Source: Microbacterium murale
GTDB taxonomy: Bacteria; Actinomycetota; Actinomycetes; Actinomycetales; Microbacteriaceae
DNA length: 64,000 bases
Direction: 5' to 3'
NCBI RefSeq assembly: GCF_030815955.1
Contig: NZ_JAUSXK010000001.1
Coordinates: 3,348,001-3,412,000, forward strand
How positions within the stretch are numbered: the first letter of the stretch is position 1; every line of letters begins with the position of its first letter. Of this stretch, positions 8,994 through 16,565 are shown in pieces. The notes below the pieces were generated by a model that had not been told where the DNA came from, searched no databases, and was given only the letters and a program-made list of their open reading frames with translations. The translations under genes were made by a program, and so were the position numbers.

Positions 8994-10960
8994 GCCTTCT
9001 CCTCGAAGATCTGCTGCCAGGACTCGGGGGAGACGAGCTCAGGGAGAGCCTCCCGATACTGCTTCTGCAGTTCGGGCCAACGACGCCGTAGTTCGGCATG
9101 CAGGCGCACCGTATCGCGCAGCATCCGCCGGTACTTCTTGCGGTCGCGTGTGTAGATGTTCTTCCCCGACCCGTCAGCGGCGCTCACCAGCGCGCTGTCG
9201 AACACCGGAAGGCGCCACCAGTGCGCGTCCTCTTTGCCGAACTCGACCTCCGGCTGCGCGACGTTCGCCGGATTCGGGCTGTGCACCCAGTGCGCGAAGA
9301 GGGTGGTCAAGGTGAACCATCGAAGCTGAATCCCGGTCGGGCTGTCGAATTGGTGCTGCTTCTGCTGCTTGTACACCCGGCGTCCGTGGCGGGAGTGCAG
9401 CACCGTTGAAGGATCACGGTGCACGACCGTCTCCGGGAAATCGGCGGCGAGCGCGCGTGCTCCTGGCATCGCCGTCGACAGGTTCTCGCGCATATGCGCC
9501 GGCCCTGACAGGATGTCGCGCAGCGCCTGCGCGCGCAGGGCGACGGGGTAGTACTGCATCATCATCAGATGCTTGAGGTCGACGCGACGGCTGTGCGTCA
9601 GCAGACGGCCGCCACGGGGGACTTCGGAGTGCAGCAGACCTGCGACGATGCGGTTGCGGGCATGGAAGTACGCCTGCCAATCGATCGAATCGTCCTTGTT
9701 GACCCACGAGACGTGCCAGAGCGCGACGCCGGGCATCGAGACCGTGGGGAAGCCTGCCTCCCCGGCACGCAGGCAGAACTCGGCATCGTCCCATTTGATG
9801 AATGCCGGCAGGGAGAGACCCACCTTGCGGATGGCGTCCAGAGGGATGAGGCACATCCACCAGCCGTTGTAGTCGGCGTCCATGCGCATGTGCAGCAGCT
9901 TCGACTGGCGCAGGTTCGATGCACCGAAGTCGTGCGGCATCTTCTCCTGGTAGAGATTGCGCCACATGAAAGGAACCTTGTCGAGCACTTCTGCCCAGCC
10001 GTGGAGCTTCGGGCGATCGAGCAGATCGAACATGTGACCGCCGACGAGCACGGGGTTGGTCGCGAACTGGCCGAACACGATCGAGCGGCGCACGGACTCG
10101 GGCTCGAGCCGCACGTCATCGTCGAGCAGCTGCACGAAGTCGCTCTCGGGTCGCTGCAGCGTCTCGTGCATGGCACGGGCGAAGCCGCCTGAGCCGCCGA
10201 GATTCGGCTGCCGGATCACTTGCAGCGTCTCGCCGAGGGCGGCGGCGACGTCGGCGTAGCCCTCCTGCTCCGCGACGAGCTGCGTGCCCTGATCGACGAG
10301 GAAGATCCGGTCGACGAACTCGAGCGCGTCGGGCGACGCCGCCAGGGCCTGGAGGGTCTCGACGCAGTAATCGGGCTTGTTGTAGGTCGTGATGCCGAGT
10401 GAGGCCTTGCCTGTTCGCGGCGGCTCCTGCTCGGTCGTCCACTCCGCCCCTTGCAGAATGGCGGCCTTCTCGTCGGCGACGATGTCGAACCAGATCCATC
10501 CGCCGTCGCTGTACTGCGTCAGGGCAAGGTCGAAGGACGTCTCGGCGTCGCCGGTGACCTCCCGGGTGTCCACGCGCTGGCGCACCCCAGAACCGTTCGA
10601 GCGGTAGACCAGGATGGTGGCGGGACCTTTGGTGCGCACGGTCAGCCGCACTTGACGCACGCTCGTCCAGTGCTGCCAGTACGACGCCGGGAACGCATTG
10701 AAATAAGTGCCGAGCGAGACTCGTCGACCGGCGACGATGCGTGCGCTGTGACGGCTCAGGATGTTGCCCAGATGTGCGCGATTCGACACGCGGACGGGCT
10801 CCTCATCGATCACGGACCACGTCTCGGGATCGGCGTACAGCGGGAGGAGGTCGGGGTCGCGGTCGAGGGGGAAGACGACGTTCTGCAGGACGTGGGCCAC
10901 GTGTGGATCTCCGAAGTTGTTCCGCCCGGCCGCGTGGGCACAGACCTGAATAGCGGGCAC
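8990..10960 (-). CDS. glfT2: GlfT2-like polymerising galactofuranosyltransferase
   Basis: 656 residues from a GTG. An N-terminal beta-rich domain (about 1-180, with TYFNAFPASYW) precedes a GT-A domain: SLGITTYNKPDYC, QPNLGGSGGF at 251-260, the DDD metal site at 280-282, and IKWDDAEFCLRAGE with Asp391/Asp392 matching the catalytic pair of mycobacterial GlfT2, then the ALWHVSW histidine at 416. A C-terminal helical domain follows. GlfT2 (about 640 residues) is a tetrameric enzyme that builds the alternating 5- and 6-linked galactan chain from UDP-galactofuranose. Domain order and length match. It is divergent from galE, 90 bp away. Confidence 0.93.
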   Translation of the reverse strand: MPAIQVCAHAAGRNNFGDPHVAHVLQNVVFPLDRDPDLLPLYADPETWSVIDEEPVRVSNRAHLGNILSRHSARIVAGRRVSLGTYFNAFPASYWQHWTSVRQVRLTVRTKGPATILVYRSNGSGVRQRVDTREVTGDAETSFDLALTQYSDGGWIWFDIVADEKAAILQGAEWTTEQEPPRTGKASLGITTYNKPDYCVETLQALAASPDALEFVDRIFLVDQGTQLVAEQEGYADVAAALGETLQVIRQPNLGGSGGFARAMHETLQRPESDFVQLLDDDVRLEPESVRRSIVFGQFATNPVLVGGHMFDLLDRPKLHGWAEVLDKVPFMWRNLYQEKMPHDFGASNLRQSKLLHMRMDADYNGWWMCLIPLDAIRKVGLSLPAFIKWDDAEFCLRAGEAGFPTVSMPGVALWHVSWVNKDDSIDWQAYFHARNRIVAGLLHSEVPRGGRLLTHSRRVDLKHLMMMQYYPVALRAQALRDILSGPAHMRENLSTAMPGARALAADFPETVVHRDPSTVLHSRHGRRVYKQQKQHQFDSPTGIQLRWFTLTTLFAHWVHSPNPANVAQPEVEFGKEDAHWWRLPVFDSALVSAADGSGKNIYTRDRKKYRRMLRDTVRLHAELRRRWPELQKQYREALPELVSPESWQQIFEEKA

Positions 10961-10965
10961 AGATC

Positions 10966-10971
10966 AGCCTA
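10966..10971 (-). promoter_or_regulatory. -10 element of the glfT2 operon
   Basis: Minus-strand TAGGCT ends 5 bp before the GTG at 10960. No ribosome site is present, so leaderless transcription is inferred. Confidence 0.5.
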
Positions 10972-11036
10972 CCTTCACGTGTTGTGGATCGCTGGAGAGC
11001 GCGCAGCGGTACGCGATCACCGGTGGATGCCACGGG

Positions 11037-11042
11037 TACGAT
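11037..11042 (+). promoter_or_regulatory. -10 element of the galE-like gene
   Basis: TACGAT, 8 bp before the ATG at 11051. Confidence 0.5.
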
Positions 11043-11050
11043 GGGGCACG

Positions 11051-12040
11051 ATGAAGGCTCTGATCACCGGCGGTGCCGGATACATCGGTTCGACCGTGGC
11101 GACGGCATGCCTCGAGGCGGGCATCGAGACAGTGATCCTCGACGACCTTTCCACCGGGCGCAAGGAGTTCGGCGAAGGTCGCAACCTTTACGTGGGTGAT
11201 ATCGCCGATCCTGAGCTCATCGACCGGATCGTCGCCGACCACCCCGACATCGATGTCGTCGTGCACTGCGCCGCGCGGATCGTCGTGCCGGACTCGGTCG
11301 CCGATCCGCTCGGGTACTACGACACGAACGTCGGCAAGAGCATCGTCCTGTTCCGTCACCTCCGTGAGCGCGGTATGACGCGCATCGTTTTCAGCTCGTC
11401 CGCAGCTGTCTACTTCGGCGAGGGCGGCGAGGGCGTCGACGAGACCGCGCCTCTCGCGCCGTCAAGCCCTTACGCCATGACCAAGGCGATGGTCGAGAGC
11501 ATCCTCGCCGACGCAGCGAAGGCCGGCGACCTGCGGGCCATCGTGCTGCGGTACTTCAACCCGATCGGCGCGGACCCGCGTCTGCGCTCCGGCCTGCAGA
11601 ATCCCACACCGTCGCATGCGCTGGGCAAGATCATGCAGGCGCGCGCGGCGGGTGAGCCGTTCACGATCACGGGGACCGATTGGCCGACGCGCGACGGCTC
11701 CGGGCTCCGGGACTACATCCACGTGTGGGACCTGGCGCTCGCCCATGTGGCCGCCGTGCAGCGCTTCGACGAGGTCGCACCGGCATCCGCGCCGTACCAG
11801 GTCATCAACATCGGCACGGGTGACGGCGTCACCGTTCGCGAGCTCGTCGCAGCATTCGAGCGCGTCACCAAGCAGGCGCTGCCGATCGTGGAGACGGACC
11901 GTCGAGCCGGTGACCAGGCCGGCGCCTACGCGATCGTCGATCGTGCCGCTTCCATCCTCGGCTGGAGAGCCGAGCGCTCGGTCGACGACGGCGTGCGCGA
12001 CGCTCTGGCCTGGTCGGAAGCGCTTCGCTCACGGAGCTGA
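11051..12040 (+). CDS. galE: UDP-glucose 4-epimerase (GalE-like)
   Basis: 329 residues from the ATG at 11051. MKALITGGAGYIGS is the NAD site, FSSSAAVY holds the catalytic Ser, YAMTK the Tyr/Lys pair, and YFNPIGAD the substrate loop typical of GalE. It converts UDP-glucose to UDP-galactose in the cytoplasm, the precursor that Glf turns into UDP-galactofuranose. It is divergent from the glfT2 operon and ends 5 bp from the convergent O-antigen-ligase-like gene. The frame is open further upstream to 10451, but that part is antisense to glfT2 and is not used. Confidence 0.92.
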   Translation: MKALITGGAGYIGSTVATACLEAGIETVILDDLSTGRKEFGEGRNLYVGDIADPELIDRIVADHPDIDVVVHCAARIVVPDSVADPLGYYDTNVGKSIVLFRHLRERGMTRIVFSSSAAVYFGEGGEGVDETAPLAPSSPYAMTKAMVESILADAAKAGDLRAIVLRYFNPIGADPRLRSGLQNPTPSHALGKIMQARAAGEPFTITGTDWPTRDGSGLRDYIHVWDLALAHVAAVQRFDEVAPASAPYQVINIGTGDGVTVRELVAAFERVTKQALPIVETDRRAGDQAGAYAIVDRAASILGWRAERSVDDGVRDALAWSEALRSRS

Positions 12041-12045
12041 GACTC

Positions 12046-13347
12046 TCACCCCTGTGCACGCAGCGTAGGGATGACTCCCGTGTTCGCCGCATCTATGTTC
12101 TCGCGCCATGACCGGGATTGCCCGGCGCGGAGCGCGCAGAGGACGAGCATGAACCACCCCGCCCCCTCGAGCGTGAAGCTCTCGAACATCGAGTCGACGG
12201 CGAGGGTCACGAGCACGAGCGGCGTCCACGCGTACACGACCGAGTGCCGCACGCTGGCCACCAGCCACGACCTGATCAGAGCGACGCCGCCCAAGATCAG
12301 GAACAGCAGGAGGCCGGCGATGCCGAGTTGCAGCAGCACATCGAAGAAGGCGTTCAAAGCGGTCTGGTGCTGGTTGTCGAGCAGGTAGTTGATGTAGGTG
12401 AACGGGTACTCGCCACGTTGCCATGGGCCGAACCATCCCCAACCCTGGAGAGGCCTGATCGCCACGAAGTCGAGGATCTGGTTCCACAGATCTGCGCGGA
12501 TCGAGAAATCGGAGCCCGCGCCCATCCAGGCGATGATCGGATGCCGGAACACGAACGCGACCACGAGCGACGCGACGGCGAGTGCGCCCAGCGTCCATTG
12601 CACGAGGTTGCGATGCGCTGTCGGCGTGTGGCGCACGATCGTGAGCGCTGCGGTCACCACCCCGACGGCGACGGCCAGCACCAACACGGTCGGTGATGCG
12701 GACAGCAGCGCGAGGAAGCCGGCGAGTGCGATGGATGGAATCGCGATCGGAGCGATGACCGACTGGGTGCGCCACTCTATGAAGAACGTGATCAGGGCGA
12801 TCACCGCAACGAAGCCGAGCATGTTGCGCGTGCCGAAGACGCCCTGGATCGGCCCGCCGATCGCCAGGTTCCCCTCGATCTGAAGGAAAGCGATCGGCAC
12901 GTCGATGAGGATGCCGGAGAGGATCTCGACCCCGAGCGAGACGAGCAGCAGCGCCCGCAGGGTGTCGCCGATCGCGCGAACCGTCTGCAAGGTGTCACGG
13001 ATATGACCGATCGTGATCGCGATTATCGCGAAGCCGAACGTCCACAACCACCCGACGAGAGTGTCGGCGCGATCCGTCGTCCAGATCACACTCGCGAGCG
13101 CGAGAGCGAGGAACGCGAACAGCGATGAGGGCGCGATCCGCAGCAACGAGAGCTCTTCGCGCCGCACGAACAGGATCGCGACGCCCAGTACGCACAGCAG
13201 CACGATGATCGTGGCGTACGTGGTCTCCGATGTCATCCGCTCGATCATGAAAGATCCGAACGTGGCCGTGAGCGCGGCCAGAGTGTATGCACGCGCCATC
13301 TCGACGGAGCCGAGCAGTCGGCCCAATCGATCCTGGGTCGAGGTCAC
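12046..13347 (-). CDS. O-antigen ligase/polymerase-like membrane protein (second of pair)
   Basis: 433 residues from the GTG at 13347, which overlaps the stop of its neighbour as GTGA. About eleven hydrophobic segments with one large outer loop containing WNQILDFVAIRPLQGWGW and NQHQTALNAFF, the RxxxW..PxxGxG...H pattern of the Wzy_C (O-antigen ligase) family. Such proteins polymerise or transfer lipid-linked glycans outside the cell. The open frame continues to 14526, but that part is a shadow of the neighbour. Located next to the galactofuranan genes; whether it is a polymerase or a ligase cannot be read from sequence. Confidence 0.86.
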   Translation of the reverse strand: MTSTQDRLGRLLGSVEMARAYTLAALTATFGSFMIERMTSETTYATIIVLLCVLGVAILFVRREELSLLRIAPSSLFAFLALALASVIWTTDRADTLVGWLWTFGFAIIAITIGHIRDTLQTVRAIGDTLRALLLVSLGVEILSGILIDVPIAFLQIEGNLAIGGPIQGVFGTRNMLGFVAVIALITFFIEWRTQSVIAPIAIPSIALAGFLALLSASPTVLVLAVAVGVVTAALTIVRHTPTAHRNLVQWTLGALAVASLVVAFVFRHPIIAWMGAGSDFSIRADLWNQILDFVAIRPLQGWGWFGPWQRGEYPFTYINYLLDNQHQTALNAFFDVLLQLGIAGLLLFLILGGVALIRSWLVASVRHSVVYAWTPLVLVTLAVDSMFESFTLEGAGWFMLVLCALRAGQSRSWRENIDAANTGVIPTLRAQG

Positions 13348-14765
13348 GGGATGCGCCGGACCCTGCTGCCACGCTCCGTGACGCGGGACTGCTCGTTCAG
13401 GCCGACGCCCACCAAAGGCACCGATTTGATCTTGAATGAGAAGAGCACCAGCATCAACCATCCCCAGAGCATGATCGGGGTGGACTCGGCGAGGCCCTGG
13501 ACGAGCAGGATGACGGTGAAGAGCAGCGGCAGCAACGTCAGCGGGGAATAGGGACGGTCGGCGCGGAGATTCCAGCGCGGGCGATCCGCGGCGAAGAACC
13601 ATGCGCGCCACAGCAGGCCGAAGTATGCGGCGGCCATCAGCAGAACGCCGACCGCGCCGAGCTGCATCAGGACATCGAGCCACATGTTGTGGGCGTGGAA
13701 CACCGTGATGCCGTGGTCTGTGATCCAGCCGTCGAACGCCGGGTCGGTGGGAATCCAAGGGCTGGAGAATCCATTGCCGAAGACCGGGTGGGTGGCGGCC
13801 CGATCGAGCACCTTCGTCCAGATGACGTCGGTGCGACCGGTCAGATCGGCGCTGCGTCCGAGCGCTTCGAAGAGCGGCCGGTGGAAGACGATCACGGCTG
13901 CGACGACGATGACGACCGCCCCGCCGCAGATCGCATAGATCCGGGCGCGTGCCCCTGGCGTGCGCGCACGCCGGATCAGCAGAGCCACCATGAGCACCAC
14001 GGCGGCGGCCAGTGCGCAGACGTACGTGGTCGCCGAGGATGCCCGGAACATCATGAACGCGGCCAGGGTCATCCACATCACGAGCGTCGTGCGCCAGCGC
14101 GCGCGCAACGCGAAGCGCACCCCGAACGTCACGATCGCGAACAGGCTGATGATCGCGAGCACATTCGAATTGCCGACGATCCCCTGGATGCGGCCTCCGT
14201 CGAAGAGGTTGTCCCGTACCCAGTACCAGTGCGGGTCGACTTCGCCGTCGGGGAGAGTCAGAAAATTCGGCAGCAGCGGGCCGTGCACCACAGCGGAAAC
14301 CCAGAGCTCGAGCGCAAGGGACAGGCCGAGGATCCATTTGAACGCCGACGCGAGCGCGCGCACGATCTCCTGCCAGCTGAACGCGTGCGCGATCAGCAAG
14401 GCGTTCACGGTGACGGCGGCGAGGAGCAACCAGGTAATGATGGTCGGCAGCCGCCACTGGGACCACGCCACAGACACCAGTGCGAGCCCCACATATCCGA
14501 GCGCGGACCAGGGCAGGCGCCGCCACGGGAACGGATGCGGTTCGCCGCGCGCGATCATCGGAATCGCGATCGCGAGAGCCGCCAGCGTGAGCAGTATCAT
14601 CACGACGCCCGCGCCGATCTGGCCGACGAGGTTGTACAGAGCGGTGTGGGCGAAGGCCACGACGAAAACGAGGATGACATAACCGCGCAACAGCAGATGC
14701 CCCGTCGACTCGCGCTCCGGCGCGGTGGGCGGGGCTGTCACTGGATGCTTCGTGTACTGCGCCAT
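13344..14765 (-). CDS. O-antigen ligase/polymerase-like membrane protein (first of pair)
   Basis: 473 residues with about twelve hydrophobic segments. The large outer loop has TKVLDRAATHPVFGNGF and VFHAHNMWLDVLMQLG, the Wzy_C pattern with the conserved HN. It is a paralogue of the following gene, with which it overlaps by 4 bp, so the two are likely translated together and perhaps act as a pair. The start at 14765 sits 7 bp after a TAGCCT hexamer, supporting a leaderless mRNA. It is divergent from manA. Confidence 0.88.
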   Translation of the reverse strand: MAQYTKHPVTAPPTAPERESTGHLLLRGYVILVFVVAFAHTALYNLVGQIGAGVVMILLTLAALAIAIPMIARGEPHPFPWRRLPWSALGYVGLALVSVAWSQWRLPTIITWLLLAAVTVNALLIAHAFSWQEIVRALASAFKWILGLSLALELWVSAVVHGPLLPNFLTLPDGEVDPHWYWVRDNLFDGGRIQGIVGNSNVLAIISLFAIVTFGVRFALRARWRTTLVMWMTLAAFMMFRASSATTYVCALAAAVVLMVALLIRRARTPGARARIYAICGGAVVIVVAAVIVFHRPLFEALGRSADLTGRTDVIWTKVLDRAATHPVFGNGFSSPWIPTDPAFDGWITDHGITVFHAHNMWLDVLMQLGAVGVLLMAAAYFGLLWRAWFFAADRPRWNLRADRPYSPLTLLPLLFTVILLVQGLAESTPIMLWGWLMLVLFSFKIKSVPLVGVGLNEQSRVTERGSRVRRIP

Positions 14766-14772
14766 CGGCTTC

Positions 14773-14778
14773 AGGCTA
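14773..14778 (-). promoter_or_regulatory. -10 element of the O-antigen-ligase-like pair
   Basis: Minus-strand TAGCCT, 7 bp before the ATG at 14765. Confidence 0.5.
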
Positions 14779-14820
14779 CCGCGCCGGCACCGTCAGATCG
14801 CTGTGCCACGGCCGGATCGA

Positions 14821-14826
14821 TACGCT
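14821..14826 (+). promoter_or_regulatory. -10 element of manA
   Basis: TACGCT, 6 bp before the ATG at 14833. Confidence 0.5.
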
Positions 14827-14832
14827 GGGGCC

Positions 14833-15954
14833 ATGCTGCTGAGTCTGTCGAACGCGCCCCGTGACTATGCCTGGGGGTCGACATCCCTCCTCGCCGAGCT
14901 GGAGGGCCGCGAATCCACCGGCGAGCCGGAGGCGGAGGTCTGGTTCGGCGACCACCCCGGCGATCCTGCGGAAACCGCCGACGGCTCCACCCTCGACGCG
15001 GTGACGGGCGGCACTCTTCCTTATCTGCTGAAGCTGCTCGCCGCAGCCTCTCCGCTCTCGATCCAGGTGCACCCGACGATCGCGCAGGCACGAGAAGGAT
15101 GGGGCAGAGAGCAGGCGCTCGCCGCGGACGACCCCGCTCGCAACTACCGGGACGCGAACCATAAGCCCGAGCTGATCGTCGCCCTCAGCGAACGCTTCGA
15201 GGCCCTCGGCGGCCTGCGACCCGTCGCCGACACGCTCCGCCTGCTGACGGCGCTGGGCGAGTCGTCCGGCGTGCGGGCGCTCCGCGAGCGTCTCGAGGGC
15301 GGCCGTGAGGAGGACGCGCTGAGGGACGCCGTGGGCTGGATCCTCTCCGGCGACGCGCAGCGAGAGGTGGATGAGATCATCGCGGCGCTCGCGGAGGCGT
15401 CGTCGGAGGAATTCGCGGCCGAGCTCGACGCCGTGCGGGCGATCGCCGGACGATATCCCGGCGACCCAGGGGTCGTGGTCGCACTGCTGATGAACTACGT
15501 CGTGCTGAACCGAGGCGAAGCGATCTTCCTGCGTGCCGGACTCCTGCACGCCTACGTCTCCGGTCTGGGCGTCGAGATCATGGCGGCGAGCGACAACGTG
15601 CTGCGCGGGGGACTGACCCCCAAGCACATCGACGTGCCCGAGCTGCTCTCGGTACTCGACACGACGCCCGAGAAGGTGCCGGTGCTACTCCCCGCAACCG
15701 GGGCAGTGACCGAGTATCCGGTCGACGTTCCCGACTTCGCGCTGCGACGTGTCGTTCTCGCCGGTGCGCCGCAGACACTGGACATCGCCGGGCCGGCGAT
15801 CGTGCTCTCGACCGGGGGAGAGGTGGCCGTCGCAGGTGCGGACGAGGTCGCACTCGCCGTTTCCGTCGGATCAGCGGTCTTCGCCACGAAGGACGAGGGG
15901 TCGTTGACGCTGAGTGGCGCAGGCGAGGCGTTCATCGCGCAGCCGGGCAGCTGA
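14833..15954 (+). CDS. manA: Mannose-6-phosphate isomerase, class I
   Basis: 373 residues. Cytoplasmic zinc enzyme converting fructose 6-phosphate to mannose 6-phosphate, the entry to GDP-mannose for glycans and lipoglycans. It begins MLLSLSNAPRDYAWGS; SIQVHPT at 76-82 and NYRDANHKPE at 104-113 hold the zinc ligands; LRAGLLHAYVSGLGVEIMAASDNV is cut across residues 237-258 and carries further conserved residues. Length is normal for actinobacterial ManA. In mycobacteria manA lies close to whiB2 as well, but with phosphomannomutase, which is not present in this window. Confidence 0.96.
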   Translation: MLLSLSNAPRDYAWGSTSLLAELEGRESTGEPEAEVWFGDHPGDPAETADGSTLDAVTGGTLPYLLKLLAAASPLSIQVHPTIAQAREGWGREQALAADDPARNYRDANHKPELIVALSERFEALGGLRPVADTLRLLTALGESSGVRALRERLEGGREEDALRDAVGWILSGDAQREVDEIIAALAEASSEEFAAELDAVRAIAGRYPGDPGVVVALLMNYVVLNRGEAIFLRAGLLHAYVSGLGVEIMAASDNVLRGGLTPKHIDVPELLSVLDTTPEKVPVLLPATGAVTEYPVDVPDFALRRVVLAGAPQTLDIAGPAIVLSTGGEVAVAGADEVALAVSVGSAVFATKDEGSLTLSGAGEAFIAQPGS

Positions 15955-16173
15955 CGGGTGGCCCGGTCGGACGGTCACCGAACGCCGATGCCGACACGCC
16001 CGAGTGCCCGCCGCGCTGAGTCCCACCTGACACGACACGCCGTCGACACGCCGTGAACCTTCAATCGTCGATTGAGGCTTTAGTATCCGCGACTTGACCG
16101 CAGCGAATGACACGGGTGTAATTAGTTCAGCAAGGCCCGGTGGGGGGCAATTCTGAAGGGCAAGGAGAGCGAC
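15955..16173 (+). promoter_or_regulatory. Regulatory region upstream of whiB2-type whiB
   Basis: A 219-bp gap, one of the longest here. It holds a perfect 15-bp palindrome TCAATCGTCGATTGA (16061-16075), a housekeeping-type promoter TTGACC (16094-16099) with 17 bp to TGTAAT (16117-16122), an imperfect inverted repeat TGACACGGGTGTAA (16108-16121) over the spacer and -10, and the ribosome site AAGGAGA. The palindromes suggest at least one repressor or activator. Confidence 0.6.
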
Positions 16174-16491
16174 ATGACGGGTTACCGTTCCGACGTTCCC
16201 GAGAACTGGTTTGTTGATCCGGTCAATCTCGGGGTTCCCGGGGTCAGGCGCATCGAGCCTGATGAAGACAGCACCTTGTCATGGCAGACAGACGCGCTGT
16301 GCTCCCAGACCGATCCTGAGGCGTTCTTCCCGGAGAAGGGTGGTTCCACCCGTGACGCGAAGCGGATCTGCTCATCTTGCGACGTACGAGGCGAATGCCT
16401 CGAGTATGCGCTGAACAACGACGAACGCTTCGGCATCTGGGGCGGTCTGAGCGAGCGCGAGCGCCGTAAGCTCAAGCGCGCCGCCGGCTGA
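16174..16491 (+). CDS. whiB: WhiB family iron-sulfur regulator, WhiB2/WhmD-like
   Basis: 105 residues. Four cysteines at 43, 66, 69 and 75 (C-x22-C-x2-C-x5-C) ligate a [4Fe-4S] cluster; GIWGG at 87-91 is the turn that contacts sigma factor region 4, followed by the basic tail ERERRKLKRAAG. WhiB2/WhmD/WhiB controls septation and cell division genes in actinobacteria. The assignment to the WhiB2 type rests on the neighbours (zincin-like protein, DUF3499, manA), the same set found with whiB2 in mycobacteria, and on the long N-terminal extension. AAGGAGA lies 5 bp before the ATG. Confidence 0.92.
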   Translation: MTGYRSDVPENWFVDPVNLGVPGVRRIEPDEDSTLSWQTDALCSQTDPEAFFPEKGGSTRDAKRICSSCDVRGECLEYALNNDERFGIWGGLSERERRKLKRAAG

Positions 16492-16550
16492 TCGTTCACA
16501 GCTTGGCAGGCTCGCCGGGCGCGATGACGGTGGCCCGGGAGCTCAGCGCA

Positions 16551-16556
16551 TAGGCT
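16551..16556 (+). promoter_or_regulatory. Possible -10 element of the large GT gene
   Basis: TAGGCT, 9 bp before the ATG at 16566; no ribosome site in between. Confidence 0.4.
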
Positions 16557-16565
16557 GACCAGGCC

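Noticed and set aside
12046..14526. A single 826-codon open frame that could be read as one fused protein
   Set aside because: Its first half is the wrong frame of the upstream O-antigen-ligase-like gene; the true start is the GTG at 13347 with a GTGA overlap.
16108..16121. Possible BldD operator before whiB2
   Set aside because: The half-sites are separated by two bases and lack the central pattern of the known BldD box, so only an unnamed inverted repeat is reported.
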